Shown: positions 36,227 through 46,613, counted from the first letter of the stretch. The stretch: DNA of 64,000 nt from Paenibacillus sp. URB8-2 (GCF_013393385.1 NZ_AP023239.1:3348001-3412000), one strand, 5' to 3'. The notes: generated by a model from the sequence alone, not told the origin. Numbers and translations: made by a program.

Positions 36227-36262
36227 TCAAAAAGCGCCCGGGCTTTCCGCCCGCCGTCTCCT
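36227..36262 (-). terminator. Terminator after proS
   Basis: Minus strand GCGGGC-GGAAA-GCCCGGGCGC followed by TTTTTG, about 57 bp after the proS stop. Confidence 0.65.
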
Positions 36263-36318
36263 GATCGCCAGAAGCTTACATTCCTTTATCCAATGCTTAT
36301 GAAAAATACTGTACAGCC

Positions 36319-37767
36319 TTAGTACGCTTTGGCGAACACGACCGTATGCTGTGCCGGTTTGCCGCAGCAGATACATGTCTTCTTCGTTTCGCCGGGTTCA
36401 AAAGGAATATTGCGGCTCGTTGCTCCCGTCTCTTCCTTCACTTGTGCTTCACACGCATCGTCGCCGCACCAGCCGGCCAGCGCAAAGCCGCGTTTCTCTT
36501 CCATTGCCGCTTTCATTTCATCCAGCGTCTCGACGGAATAGAAATGTTCCTCTCGGAACTTGAGCGCACGTTCGAACATTTCGTTATGAACCTGCAGCAG
36601 CATGGTCTCTACTTCTTCTACTAAGCGGTCCTGCTGAACGATTTTCTTCTCTCCGCTGATCCGGGAGACGAGCACGCAGACACCGTTCTCCATGTCACGA
36701 GGCCCAAGCTCCAGTCTGACCGGCACACCGCGCATTTCATATTCATTAAATTTCCAGCCTGGCGTTACATCGGAGCGGTCATCAACGCGCACTCGGATGC
36801 CTGCCGATTTCAATTCCTTAAACAGCTCGTCCGTCCGGGCAATGACCGCTTCCCGCGTCTTCGGAGGACCAATTGGAATCATAATCACCTGCGTCGGCGC
36901 CACTTTAGGCGGCAGGGCGAGACCGCGGTCATCACCGTGCACCATAATCATCGAACCGATCATACGCGTGCTTGTCCCCCACGAAGTCGTATGCACATAT
37001 TCCAGATTGTTATCGCGACTGAGGTACTGAATCTCGAATGCCACAGCAAACTTGGTGCCGAGGTAATGGGAGGTTCCCGCCTGAACGGCGCGTCCATCCT
37101 TCATCATCGCCTCGATCGAGTACGTATCCACCGCTCCGGCAAAGCGCTCGGAAGGCGTCTTCTGTCCGGTAATGACCGGAATCGCCAAATAGCCTTCTAC
37201 AAAATCGCGGTAGATTTCAAGCATCTGCATCGTTTCTTCACGCGCTTCAGCCTCGTTCTCATGCGCTGTATGTCCTTCCTGCCACAAGAATTCGCTTGTG
37301 CGGATGAAGGGCAGCGTCCGCTTTTCCCAACGGACGACGTTCGCCCACTGATTAATGAGAACCGGCAGGTCACGGTATGACTGAATCCACTTGGAATACA
37401 TATGTCCAATCATCGTTTCGGAGGTCGGCCGGATAGCCAGCCGCTCTTCCAGCTTATCGCCGCCAGCTTCCGTTACCCACGGCAGCTCCGGGTTGAAGCC
37501 CTCGACATGCTCTTTCTCCTTTTGGAAAAAGCTTTCCGGGATAAACAATGGGAAATAGGCGTTGCGATGCCCCGTTTCCTTGAATCGGCGGTTCATCTCT
37601 TCCTGGATGTGCTCCCAAATTTCGAAGCCGTCCGGCTTGAACACGATGCAGCCGCGCACCGGGGAGTAATCCATCAGATCGGCTTTCTTGATGACATCGA
37701 TATACCAACGCGAGAAATCTTCGCCCTGCGGCGTTATTTCCGTAACAAACTGCTTATCTTTTGACAT
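36319..37767 (-). CDS. proS: Prolyl-tRNA synthetase, archaeal/eukaryal-type (ProS type 3)
   Basis: Charges tRNA-Pro. About 482 aa, against about 565 for the bacterial type. The N-terminal segment reads FSRWYIDVIKKADLMDYSPV; class II motifs include RPTSETMIGHMYSKWI and WANVVRWEKRTLPFIRTSEFL, then GTSHYLGTKFA. The bacterial editing insertion between motifs 2 and 3 is absent. A C-terminal zinc-type extension carries Cys at CGDDAC and CICC and the protein ends in Tyr, as archaeal-type enzymes do. The start at 37767 (MSKDKQ) follows GGGAGGAAC. It occupies the place of the bacterial-type proS of B. subtilis. Confidence 0.94.
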   Translation of the reverse strand: MSKDKQFVTEITPQGEDFSRWYIDVIKKADLMDYSPVRGCIVFKPDGFEIWEHIQEEMNRRFKETGHRNAYFPLFIPESFFQKEKEHVEGFNPELPWVTEAGGDKLEERLAIRPTSETMIGHMYSKWIQSYRDLPVLINQWANVVRWEKRTLPFIRTSEFLWQEGHTAHENEAEAREETMQMLEIYRDFVEGYLAIPVITGQKTPSERFAGAVDTYSIEAMMKDGRAVQAGTSHYLGTKFAVAFEIQYLSRDNNLEYVHTTSWGTSTRMIGSMIMVHGDDRGLALPPKVAPTQVIMIPIGPPKTREAVIARTDELFKELKSAGIRVRVDDRSDVTPGWKFNEYEMRGVPVRLELGPRDMENGVCVLVSRISGEKKIVQQDRLVEEVETMLLQVHNEMFERALKFREEHFYSVETLDEMKAAMEEKRGFALAGWCGDDACEAQVKEETGATSRNIPFEPGETKKTCICCGKPAQHTVVFAKAY

Positions 37768-37833
37768 ATAATGGAGTTCCTCCCGTAAATGGGCCCGGGC
37801 GGCAGCGGATTGCCGCATAGGGCCTAAACAAAA

Positions 37834-39108
37834 TTAACCGCTAATCAGGCGCAAAATATCGTTATAGGTAACGGCGATCATCAGCAGAAACAGCATCGCG
37901 AAGCCGACGAAATGAACCATGCCTTCCCGGTTGGGATCAACCGGTTTGCCGCGCAGCGCCTCCACGCCAAGGAACACGAGCCGGCTTCCATCAAGCGCCG
38001 GTATCGGGAGCAAATTGAAGATGCCGAGATACAGGCTGAGTATGGCCGTCCAGTGGGTCAAGTACACGATACCCTGCTGGGCAATTTGGCCGGTCAGCTT
38101 GAAGGTGCCGACGGGCCCGCTGAGATCGTCCATATTAAACTGGTTAATAATCTGTTTGAATCCGATGAAAATCTGTTCTGTCGTGGTGACCATCATTTTG
38201 CCCGAAAGGCTGAGTGTTTCGCCTATTGTTGCATGACGGGTCGGAAGCTCCGGTGTAATCCCAACTTTGCCGCCCTCCTGCCCTTCCATGCCGCGAGGCG
38301 TCATCGTTACATTGATCAACTGATCGTCGCGTTTAATGGTCCATTCCATTGCTTTTCCTTCGGATGCGGAAGTCAGGCTGATCATCTTCTTATAATCCGC
38401 CCCTATGTTCTCGCCATTAATCGAATAGACGATATCGCCTTTCTGAAGTCCCGCAGTTTCCGCAGGCATGCCCTCAGAGACCTCGCCGATCAGCACATAG
38501 GATGGGTTCTCTACCGCAACGCCGGCCATCTGAATGAAAACGCCGAAAAGGATGAAGGCCAGCAGAAAGTTCATTACGGGTCCTGCCACAATAGCAAGCG
38601 CACGCTGTCCGACGGTTTTGCTGCCGAACTGCCGATTTTTAGGAGCGATCTGAATTTGCTGGCTGCCCTTGACTATCATGGCTTGAGGATGTACGGAATA
38701 GGTCGTAACTTCCCCATCCACATCCAGCTTAATCTGAAGATCGTTCTCAAGGTCCGCATGCTGCGCCTCGCCGCGGATGACGTTTCTGCGAGTATCCAGC
38801 TGGTCGAGATAAATGTTCTTCACGACATTGCCGCTGCCTATCCGCACCGCTATGGTCTGCCCGGCTGCAATTTCGATTACTTCGGGATCTTCTCCGGCCA
38901 TCCGCGCGTATCCTCCGAACGGAAGCAAGCGGAGTGTAAACTGGGTTTCATTGCGTTTATAGGAAAACAGTTTCGGACCGAAACCGATAGCAAATTCTCT
39001 TACAAGAATCCCGGCGCGTTTGGCAAAATAATAATGTCCCCATTCATGTACCGTAACCAGTACGAAGAACATAAGCACCGTCAAAAAAACGACTTGAACC
39101 ATTTCCAA
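37834..39108 (-). CDS. rseP: Site-2 membrane metalloprotease RseP/RasP
   Basis: An intramembrane zinc protease that cleaves anti-sigma factors and remnant signal peptides. 424 aa. HEWGH at residues 21-25 lies in the first membrane helix; the third ligand Asp is in NLLPIPALDGSRL near residue 366. One PDZ domain lies near 190-270 (GLQKGDIVYSINGENI). Three to four membrane helices are visible. The start is TTG at 39108 with GGGGGC ahead. It lies between dxr and proS, the standard order. Confidence 0.95.
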   Translation of the reverse strand: MEMVQVVFLTVLMFFVLVTVHEWGHYYFAKRAGILVREFAIGFGPKLFSYKRNETQFTLRLLPFGGYARMAGEDPEVIEIAAGQTIAVRIGSGNVVKNIYLDQLDTRRNVIRGEAQHADLENDLQIKLDVDGEVTTYSVHPQAMIVKGSQQIQIAPKNRQFGSKTVGQRALAIVAGPVMNFLLAFILFGVFIQMAGVAVENPSYVLIGEVSEGMPAETAGLQKGDIVYSINGENIGADYKKMISLTSASEGKAMEWTIKRDDQLINVTMTPRGMEGQEGGKVGITPELPTRHATIGETLSLSGKMMVTTTEQIFIGFKQIINQFNMDDLSGPVGTFKLTGQIAQQGIVYLTHWTAILSLYLGIFNLLPIPALDGSRLVFLGVEALRGKPVDPNREGMVHFVGFAMLFLLMIAVTYNDILRLISG

Positions 39109-39247
39109 GTTTGGCAGCCCCCTTTAGGTGTAAGACCGAAGTATGTCCTCTTAATTTATCATTATTCTCCGATCCGGCACAAGAGAATCAGCCCTTCAAA
39201 CCAATTTTTCCGGTTATTGGCGGCTCTTGCCTTTGATTTTAAGCATC

Positions 39248-40387
39248 TTACAGGCTTTGCGCCAGTGTGCGTGCCGCACGGTCGCAATCCTCGATCTGCT
39301 CCAGGCTCGGATGGCTCTCGGCCGTATGACGTTCGAGAACTTCCTCCAATATCTCTTCAATCCGCACAAAAGGGATATCGCGCCGCAAAAAACGGGCGAC
39401 GGCAACTTCGTTCGCTGCATTGAAGGCAGTTGTCGCCGTCCCGCCGATCTTGCCGCATTCAATGGCAAGTCTTAACGCAGGATAGCGCGCAAAATCCATT
39501 TCGCGGAATGTCAGCTGTCCTGCCTGCGCAAGCGACAACCGCTGCGCCGGCGAATGCCACCGCTGAGGATAGGTTAACGCATATTGAATCGGTACCCGCA
39601 TATCGGGATTGCCGAGCTGGGCGATGATGCTGCTGTCGCGAAACTCTACAAAAGAGTGAATTATGCTCTCCGGGTGAAGCAATACGCCTATTTGTTCGTA
39701 AGGCAGACCGAACAGCCAATGGGCCTCGATAACTTCCAGCCCTTTATTGACCATCGTAGCAGAGTCGATTGTAATCTTCGCGCCCATCGCCCAATTGGGA
39801 TGGCGTAGCGCGTCTTCGACCGTTACGTTTCGAAGCTGCTCCCTGGTCAAATCCCGAAAGGAGCCGCCCGAAGCGGTTAAGTTAATTGAAGCGATATCCT
39901 CAATACTCTCTCCATTCAGGCATTGAAAGATTGCCGAATGCTCGCTGTCGATTGGCAGCAAATTGACCCCTTTGCGACGGGCCAGCTCTGTGACAAGATG
40001 TCCTGCCGTCACAAGCGTTTCCTTGTTGGCCAGTCCGATGTCCCTTCCCGCCTCGATGGCGGCAAGCGTTGAGCGCAGACCGACGCTGCCCATAACTGCG
40101 GTCACTACATAATCGGCATCTCCACCGGCCGCTATCTGTACAAGTCCCTCATCCCCGCTGAACAGCTCAACCCCGGCGGGAAGCTGCGGCCGAATGTCGT
40201 CGGCAAGCTCCTTGCTGGCAACCGATACCCGCCGCGGTCTGAAGCGGCGGACCTGCTCCAGCAGAAGCGCCGTGTTGCTGCCCGCAGCGAGACCGTCAAT
40301 TTCAAAGCTGTCCGGATGCATGGCCGCAACGTCGAGCGTTTGCGTCCCGATTGAACCGGTGGAGCCGAGAATGCTGATCTTTTTCAA
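39248..40387 (-). CDS. dxr: 1-deoxy-D-xylulose 5-phosphate reductoisomerase
   Basis: The second step of the MEP isoprenoid pathway, NADPH-dependent. About 379 aa. The NADPH motif ILGSTGSIGTQTLDV is at the start; GLANKETLVTAGHLV and the metal-binding LLPIDSEHSAIFQCLNGE follow, with the flexible loop TASGGSFRD. The start is taken as TTG at 40387, ten bases after GGAAGG; an in-frame start seven codons earlier is an alternative. Confidence 0.95.
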   Translation of the reverse strand: MKKISILGSTGSIGTQTLDVAAMHPDSFEIDGLAAGSNTALLLEQVRRFRPRRVSVASKELADDIRPQLPAGVELFSGDEGLVQIAAGGDADYVVTAVMGSVGLRSTLAAIEAGRDIGLANKETLVTAGHLVTELARRKGVNLLPIDSEHSAIFQCLNGESIEDIASINLTASGGSFRDLTREQLRNVTVEDALRHPNWAMGAKITIDSATMVNKGLEVIEAHWLFGLPYEQIGVLLHPESIIHSFVEFRDSSIIAQLGNPDMRVPIQYALTYPQRWHSPAQRLSLAQAGQLTFREMDFARYPALRLAIECGKIGGTATTAFNAANEVAVARFLRRDIPFVRIEEILEEVLERHTAESHPSLEQIEDCDRAARTLAQSL

Positions 40388-40409
40388 GCGACACATACCT
40401 TCCTTCAAG

Positions 40410-41213
40410 TTAGTGATAGGGAATCAGCATCAATATATGTACGAACGGGAACACGATAATCCAGCTGTCGCATCGGTCTAGAATGCCTCCGTGACCGGGC
40501 AGCAGCGATCCCGAATCCTTGATGCCGTATGTCCTTTTATAAGCGGATTGAACAAGGTCCCCAAGCTGCCCCACAACGGCGGTGGCGAGACCGATAATCA
40601 TCGCCCGCCCGAAAGTCAGCAAGTCGGGGGAAATTAAAGCAAACACAAAAGCAATTGCCATTGCGATGATCACACCGCCCACTGCGCCTTCGACCGTCTT
40701 ATTGGGGCTGATTGCCGGCCACAGCTTTGCCTTCCCCCAAGCTCTGCCTACAAAGTAAGCTCCGGCATCACTGCCCCAAATGCAGCAAAGGAGCAAGAAG
40801 GTCCAGAACAGCCCATGGCCATCCGGCGCGGAGCGGGAAACCGCCATATAGGAAAATCCGGTTCCTATGTATAAAGCGCCGATGAACAGCAGCGCGGTTA
40901 TGCGAATATCCAATTTATTCTTGGTAAAGACTGTAATGAAAAGGAACAGCAGCATCAAAAGCCATACCCCTTGCTGCCAGGACAAAGGCGCGGAAACGCC
41001 CAGCAAATCCCAGGGCATCATAAAGCAAAGCACTGCGGCATAACCTGCAATCACACTGCCGCCCGCAGGTGAACAGCCGATCATTTTGGCGAATTCATAG
41101 AAGCCGATCAAAGCCATAATGGTTAACAGAAGGTGAAACCACCAGCCGCCAAGCAGGCACAAACCTAAAAATAAAGCTCCGGCTGCCACTCCGGTTATCA
41201 GTCGCTGCTTCAA
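40410..41213 (-). CDS. cdsA: Phosphatidate cytidylyltransferase
   Basis: Makes CDP-diacylglycerol from phosphatidate and CTP in the membrane. 267 aa with about seven or eight membrane helices. The C-terminal CDS signature is visible: DAGAYFVGRAWGKAKLWP, SPNKTVEGAVGG and DRCDSWIIVFP. It lies between uppS and dxr, 20 bp after uppS. Confidence 0.95.
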   Translation of the reverse strand: MKQRLITGVAAGALFLGLCLLGGWWFHLLLTIMALIGFYEFAKMIGCSPAGGSVIAGYAAVLCFMMPWDLLGVSAPLSWQQGVWLLMLLFLFITVFTKNKLDIRITALLFIGALYIGTGFSYMAVSRSAPDGHGLFWTFLLLCCIWGSDAGAYFVGRAWGKAKLWPAISPNKTVEGAVGGVIIAMAIAFVFALISPDLLTFGRAMIIGLATAVVGQLGDLVQSAYKRTYGIKDSGSLLPGHGGILDRCDSWIIVFPFVHILMLIPYH

Positions 41214-41233
41214 GCGTTCTCAACTCCTATCGG

Positions 41234-42001
41234 CTACTTAAGCCCGCCATAACGGCGGGTGCGCCGCTGGTACTCGGCTACGGCCTGAAGCAGATGCTCC
41301 TTGCCGAAATCCGGCCAGTAAATATCGGTAAACCAAAATTCGCTGTAGGCCAGTTGCCAGAGCATGAAGTTGCTGAGACGCATTTCTCCGCTCGTCCGGA
41401 TGAGCAGATCCGGGTCGGGAAGGCCTCCGGAAAGCAGCCGGCTGTCGATCATCTCCGCCGTAATTTGTTCCGGTGACAAGCGTCCCTCCGCGATATCTTT
41501 TCCCAAACTGCGCATGCAGTCCTCAATTTCCTTGCGTCCTCCGTAATTCAGCGCGAAATTCAATATAAGTCCGGTATTATGCTTCGTGCGAAGCACCGCT
41601 TCTTCCATCGCTCTGCGGGTATGCGAAGGCAGCGCCTCGCTGTCTCCCATAACTCGCACACGGACGTTCTTCTCAATCAGTTCGTCCAACTCGATGGCCA
41701 AAAATTCTTGCGGCAAACGCATCAGAAAGTCGACTTCCTCTTTAGGCCGTGTCCAGTTTTCCGTCGAGAAGGCGTACATCGTCAAGTATTCAATCCCCAG
41801 CTCGTCGGCGGCAATCGCAGCCCGTTTAACTGCCTTCATGCCATTCTGATGACCGACTACGCGTGGTAATCCGAGCCGTTTGGCCCAGCGTCCGTTGCCG
41901 TCCATGATGATAGCCACATGCCGGGGAATATTGTCCGGTGAAATATCGACCGGCTGCTGCCGCTCTTCCCGGCCCAGCCAAGATTGAACCCGTTTGATCA
42001 T
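41234..42001 (-). CDS. uppS: Isoprenyl transferase (undecaprenyl-PP synthase)
   Basis: A cis-prenyltransferase making the C55 lipid carrier for cell-wall synthesis. 255 aa. The FPP-binding motif IIMDGNGRWAKRLGLPR is near residue 35, and TMYAFSTENWTRP and LLIRTSGEMRLSNFMLWQ are the other conserved blocks. The start at 42001 (MIKRVQSW) is chosen for GGAGGAATCGTTA; an ATG 15 bases upstream overlaps that site. Confidence 0.96.
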   Translation of the reverse strand: MIKRVQSWLGREERQQPVDISPDNIPRHVAIIMDGNGRWAKRLGLPRVVGHQNGMKAVKRAAIAADELGIEYLTMYAFSTENWTRPKEEVDFLMRLPQEFLAIELDELIEKNVRVRVMGDSEALPSHTRRAMEEAVLRTKHNTGLILNFALNYGGRKEIEDCMRSLGKDIAEGRLSPEQITAEMIDSRLLSGGLPDPDLLIRTSGEMRLSNFMLWQLAYSEFWFTDIYWPDFGKEHLLQAVAEYQRRTRRYGGLK

Positions 42002-42079
42002 TAACGATTCCTCCATGTTTCCTGCGAGAAAGAGACAAACCCCACCGTATGAGGAGGGGCCTTGATCTCTGCGCTATCT

Positions 42080-42633
42080 TTATACTTCCATGATCTCTTT
42101 TTCTTTGGCCAAAAGCACTTTGTCGACTTCGGCTACGAACTTATCCGTGGACTTCTGGATGTTATCCTGATGTCCGCGGGATTCGTCTTCCGAAATGCCG
42201 TTTTTCTCCAGCTTCTTAATCTCGTCGTTTGCGTCGCGGCGGATGTTGCGGATCGCCACCTTGGCTTCTTCACCAAACTTTTTCGTCAGCTTCACGAGCT
42301 CGCCGCGTCGTTCTTCCGTAAGCGCAGGAATCGTGAGGCGAATCGTGCTGCCGTCGTTGGCCGGCGTAAGTCCGAGATCGGATTTCATAATCGCCCGTTC
42401 AATATCGGCGAGCGAGGATTTATCCCACGGCTGGATAAGCAGTGTACGCGAATCCGGGGTGTTGATATTGGCAAGTTGGTTGACCGGAGTCGGCGCTCCG
42501 TAATATTCAACTTGGATACGGTCGAGCAGCGAAGGCGTCGCGCGGCCCGCGCGCAGCGTTGACAAATCGCGTTTGAGCGACAAAATGGCTTTCTCCATGC
42601 GCTCTTCGGCATTCTTTTTAACCGATTGCGGCA

Positions 42634-42634
<1 letters not shown>
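42080..42634 (-). CDS. frr: Ribosome recycling factor
   Basis: Splits post-termination ribosomes with EF-G. 184 aa, the usual size. Blocks: [48 protein letters not shown] and [14 protein letters not shown]. Its ATG overlaps the pyrH stop (TAATG). Confidence 0.97.
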
Positions 42635-43546
<912 letters not shown>

Positions 43547-43597
43547 TTGAAATCCCAGACTTATATTGGGTTCTTGGCCCTATGCCGCGAACGCTGA

Positions 43598-44248
43598 TTA
43601 TTGCTTCACTTGCGCCATTACTTCTTCTACGAAGTTGTCGACTTTCTTCTCAAGTCCTTCGCCCAGTTCGTAACGGACAAAGCGGCGGATGGAGATGTTC
43701 TCACCGATGGTGCTGATTTTTTCGTTGAGCAGATTGGAGATCGTCTTGTCGGGGTCTTTGATGAAGGATTGCTCAAGCAGTACATGCTCTTCATAGAACT
43801 TGTTGATGCGTCCTTCAACCATTTTATCAACGATTTTCTCAGGCTTGCCTTCGTTCAGCGCCTGTGCTTTCAGAATTTCCTTTTCCTTCTCGATTTCATC
43901 CGCAGGAACTTCTTCGCGGCGAACGAAACGCGGAGCGGCAGCGGCGATTTGCATAGCGATATCACGCGCGAACTCCTTGAATTGGTCGGTTTTACCGACA
44001 AAGTCGGTTTCGCAGTTAATTTCTACCAGAACACCGATACGGCCGCCGGCATGAATGTAAGATTCAACAACGCCCTCGGTCGCTGCGCGTCCAGCTTTGT
44101 TGGCTGCCGCGGAAAGGCCTTTTTCACGGAGAAGTTCTACTGCTTTGTTCAGGTCGCCGTTTGCTTCTTCCAGCGCTTTTTTGCAATCCAGCATGCCGGC
44201 GCCGGTTCTTTCACGAAGCTCTTTTACGGATTTTGCGTCTACTGCCAT
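43598..44248 (-). CDS. tsf: Elongation factor Ts
   Basis: The guanine-nucleotide exchange factor of EF-Tu. 216 aa, the shorter Bacillales form. The N-terminal UBA-like domain includes [22 protein letters not shown] split by its family motif; [16 protein letters not shown] is the signature. It follows rpsB after a 210-bp gap containing a terminator-like hairpin and a family C element. Confidence 0.97.
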   Translation of the reverse strand: MAVDAKSVKELRERTGAGMLDCKKALEEANGDLNKAVELLREKGLSAAANKAGRAATEGVVESYIHAGGRIGVLVEINCETDFVGKTDQFKEFARDIAMQIAAAAPRFVRREEVPADEIEKEKEILKAQALNEGKPEKIVDKMVEGRINKFYEEHVLLEQSFIKDPDKTISNLLNEKISTIGENISIRRFVRYELGEGLEKKVDNFVEEVMAQVKQ

Positions 44249-44295
44249 TGTTTAATCCCTCCAAATAAATTAAATAACCCACTAATTTAAAACGC

Positions 44296-44350
44296 CCCCA
44301 CAAAGAGCAGCCATGGCCTTGGAACAATAGTCAGGTTCTTTGCGGGGACC
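44296..44350 (-). repeat. Palindromic element, family C, copy 2 (rpsB-tsf gap)
   Basis: Minus strand CCCCGCAAAGA pairs with TCTTTGTGGGG (11 bp, one G-U). Compared with 21855-21909 the innermost pair is A-T instead of T-A, a compensatory change. It lies about 50 bp upstream of the tsf start. Confidence 0.7.
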
Positions 44351-44378
44351 CCGGAAACTTACACTCTCTTCTTTTGGT

Positions 44379-44424
44379 AAAAAAAGGGCAGTGAGAGGTT
44401 ATCCACCTGCCAACCACCCTTTTC
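44379..44424 (-). terminator. Terminator-like hairpin after rpsB
   Basis: Minus strand AAAAGGG / CCCTTTT with an inner AGGT/ACCT hairpin, then seven Ts. It lies 35 bp after rpsB and may set the rpsB to tsf ratio. Confidence 0.7.
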
Positions 44425-44458
44425 ATTTTAATTTCATATCGTATGCAATCGGAGAGAC

Positions 44459-45160
44459 TTAAGCAGACGTTGTGTCTTCGCCTTGGTGAGCTTCAACAAC
44501 GGCGTCAGCCATTTTACCGGTCAGCAGCTTAACGGCGCGAATAGCGTCGTCATTGCCCGGAATAACGTAGTCGATTTCGTCCGGATCGCAGTTCGTGTCA
44601 ACGATAGCGACAATCGGAATGCCCAATTTGCGTGCTTCGGCAACGGCGATGCGCTCTTTACGAGGATCGATGATGAACAGCGCGCTTGGCAGACCTTTCA
44701 TGTTCTTGATGCCGCCCAGGAATTTTTCAAGACGATCTTTCTCTTTGCGGAGAAGGATAACTTCTTTCTTAGGCAGAACGGAGAACGTTCCGTCCTCTTC
44801 CCAAGCTTCCAGTTTTTTAAGACGGTCGATACGCTTTTGGATCGTTTGGAAGTTCGTCAGCGTGCCGCCGAGCCAACGTTGGTTGATGTAGTACATGCCC
44901 GAACGTTCAGCTTCTTCTTTCACAGAGTCTTGAGCTTGTTTTTTTGTACCCACGAACAGGATCGTACCATTGTCGCCTGCTACGCTTTTTACAAAGTTGT
45001 AAGCTTCTTCTACTTTCTTGACCGTCTTTTGCAGGTCAATAATGTAGATTCCGTTTCTTTCAGTGAAGATATAACGATCCATTTTCGGGTTCCAACGACG
45101 AGTCTGGTGACCGAAGTGTACCCCAGCTTCGAGAAGCTGCTTCATGGAGATTACTGCCAT
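44459..45160 (-). CDS. rpsB: 30S ribosomal protein S2
   Basis: A late-binding 30S protein, about 233 aa. Blocks: [54 protein letters not shown] and [20 protein letters not shown]. The start at 45160 follows AGGAGGTG by eight bases; the frame opens two codons earlier. It heads the rpsB-polC region after a strong promoter. Confidence 0.97.
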   Translation of the reverse strand: MAVISMKQLLEAGVHFGHQTRRWNPKMDRYIFTERNGIYIIDLQKTVKKVEEAYNFVKSVAGDNGTILFVGTKKQAQDSVKEEAERSGMYYINQRWLGGTLTNFQTIQKRIDRLKKLEAWEEDGTFSVLPKKEVILLRKEKDRLEKFLGGIKNMKGLPSALFIIDPRKERIAVAEARKLGIPIVAIVDTNCDPDEIDYVIPGNDDAIRAVKLLTGKMADAVVEAHQGEDTTSA

Positions 45161-45198
45161 CTTCACACACCTCCTAGATTTGGTTTATTGTGTGTCCC

Positions 45199-45266
45199 TC
45201 CGCCGGAGTCATCTTGCAGCAAGACTTTCTTCAGAAGAAAGCACCGCTTGCTGTAATCAACCGGCG
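45199..45266 (-). promoter_or_regulatory. Structured leader of rpsB
   Basis: Three nested perfect pairings on the minus strand: GCCGG/CCGGC, CAGCAAG/CTTGCTG and CTTTCTT/AAGAAAG, forming one long interrupted stem-loop between the promoter and the ribosome site. There is no T-run after it. It could be an S2 autoregulatory leader; that is inference. Confidence 0.6.
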
Positions 45267-45287
45267 TGTGTTTTAACACCGTCAATT

Positions 45288-45316
45288 AATATATCATAAG
45301 ACTACATGGGATGCAA
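45288..45316 (-). promoter_or_regulatory. Sigma-A promoter of rpsB
   Basis: Minus strand TTGCAT at 45316-45311, a 17-nt spacer, TATATT at 45293-45288, about 130 bp before rpsB. It lets rpsB be expressed independently of the flagellar operon upstream. Confidence 0.7.
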
Positions 45317-45376
45317 CGTCTGACGCACGATTTTTGTCATAAAACGCGATATTTCGGATTCAGCAGAAACCGGCGG

Positions 45377-46012
45377 TCATTCTTTTACCGTAATCAGTTC
45401 GTCGATGATCGATTCGTTGCTTTGCCCTGCTGTGAAGCGGTAAAGACCGTATTGAATCCGGGTCTGCACTTTGCGGCCGGTGCCTTCAATTAAAAAAAGG
45501 TTCTTATCCTGGATTACGCCGGCTTCGGCCAATAAATCTGCGACTTCGGTAAGCGTGACCCCGCTCGGAATTCGAACGACAATACTGGAGCTTGCCGGTG
45601 AGTCGGCTGCGGGTGCAGTCGGCGGAACGGCCGTGGCAGACTGCTCCTGTATCTCCGCCGCAGACGGCTGCGACGGCGAAGACGGTCCCGTAGGGGATAC
45701 CGCCTTGCCCGGTGGCGATGCGGGCTGCTTATTTGCCCCAGGAGATCCCGAAGCAGCTGCGTCGCCATTGGCTGCACCCGCTGCATTTTGTTCCTGTGAG
45801 GAGGAATTTTGCTGTGCCAGCTTCTGCCACTCCTCGGCGGTCAGCAGCTTGTCCTCCGCCCCGCTTACCTTCAGGTTCAGCTTTGTGGCTTCTCTGATTA
45901 TCTGCGCCTTCGTAGGCGTAGCCATCCCGGCCGAAATCATAAGCTGGAGAAGAAGCGCGCCGCCCGCAAGCCCGCATCCGAGTCCGATCATAAAGGAACG
46001 ATTCTTGATCAC
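45377..46012 (-). CDS. Membrane-anchored protein with MltG/YceG-like small domain
   Basis: A 211-aa protein. Residues 6-28 are a membrane anchor (FMIGLGCGLAGGALLLQLMI). A Pro/Ser/Ala-rich linker runs from about 75 to 140. The C-terminal 60 residues resemble the small N-terminal module of MltG-type endolytic transglycosylases: IPSGVTLTEVADLLAEAGVI, then YGLYRFTAGQSNESIIDEL. The catalytic MltG domain is absent, so this is probably a peptidoglycan-facing or scaffold protein and not an enzyme. Its ATG overlaps the stop of the SwrB-like gene. It is the last gene of the fla/che operon. Confidence 0.75.
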   Translation of the reverse strand: MIKNRSFMIGLGCGLAGGALLLQLMISAGMATPTKAQIIREATKLNLKVSGAEDKLLTAEEWQKLAQQNSSSQEQNAAGAANGDAAASGSPGANKQPASPPGKAVSPTGPSSPSQPSAAEIQEQSATAVPPTAPAADSPASSSIVVRIPSGVTLTEVADLLAEAGVIQDKNLFLIEGTGRKVQTRIQYGLYRFTAGQSNESIIDELITVKE

Positions 46013-46581
46013 ACCGATTCCTCCTGTTTGGCGAGCTGCAGAATCAGTTGAATTTCTCCCCGCTGCATTCCGGTTTTCTTGGCTATAATGTCAATGGATT
46101 TCCCTTGGCTGTCCAGTTCGAACAGCTGCGGATAGCGAAGCTTGATCGTACTGACCGGTTTGGCCTTGATCTCAGCCTCAGGCTTGTCAATCCCATCTTC
46201 GGAGCCCTCTCCCCGCTTCGCGCTTTCTGCTGTGCCGGCGGTAATAGCCATTTGAAGAAGCCCGTTCTCATTTGCGGCAACACGGGTCTCAAGCTGCGAT
46301 GTTCTATGCTGAAGCGCGTCAAGCTGTCCCTTCAATTCGCCAAGCTGCTCCTGAATAACGGCCTGATTGCTCTGAGACTGGGTCTTGATCGTACCGAGCA
46401 GCTCCAGCAGCTCTCGGTTCTCTCGTTCGACATCCGACATATACAGTTCAAGCGCCGCTTCCACCTCTTTCAGGCTCTGCTTGTCTCCGGGGCTGTCCTT
46501 GCCGCGGACGCGTGCCGGCATAAGCAGCGCATAGGCCAAAGCAATTCCGCCAAGCAGTACAATATACGCCCATGGTTGCAC
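46009..46581 (-). CDS. swrB: SwrB/YlxL-like membrane protein
   Basis: A 190-aa single-span protein: a membrane helix at residues 4-21 (YIVLLGGIALAYALLMP), a coiled coil through about 110, and a C-terminal helix-turn-helix-like end (DIIAKKTGMQRGEIQLILQL). This layout and its place after sigD match SwrB (YlxL) of B. subtilis, which promotes flagellar basal-body completion and SigD activity. Overall sequence similarity cannot be scored here, so the symbol is by architecture and position. Confidence 0.7.
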   Translation of the reverse strand: MQPWAYIVLLGGIALAYALLMPARVRGKDSPGDKQSLKEVEAALELYMSDVERENRELLELLGTIKTQSQSNQAVIQEQLGELKGQLDALQHRTSQLETRVAANENGLLQMAITAGTAESAKRGEGSEDGIDKPEAEIKAKPVSTIKLRYPQLFELDSQGKSIDIIAKKTGMQRGEIQLILQLAKQEESV

Positions 46582-46613
46582 GTGTCCTGTCTCCTTTATT
46601 TCATATAAGTGTC

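Larger units (their letters stand above)
36034..36318 (-). other. polC-proS gap with repeat and terminator
   Basis: This 285-bp gap contains the proS terminator and family P element copy 3, listed separately. The 90 bp next to the polC start (36034-36128) show only the polC ribosome-binding region and no clear promoter. Confidence 0.6.

Noticed and set aside
37768..37833. T-box leader before proS
   Set aside because: Only 66 bp separate rseP from proS, too short for a T-box, and no T-box motif is visible.
37912..39423. Plus-strand open frame of 503 codons opposite rseP and dxr
   Set aside because: It spans two well-supported minus-strand genes and their gap, which only happens by chance.
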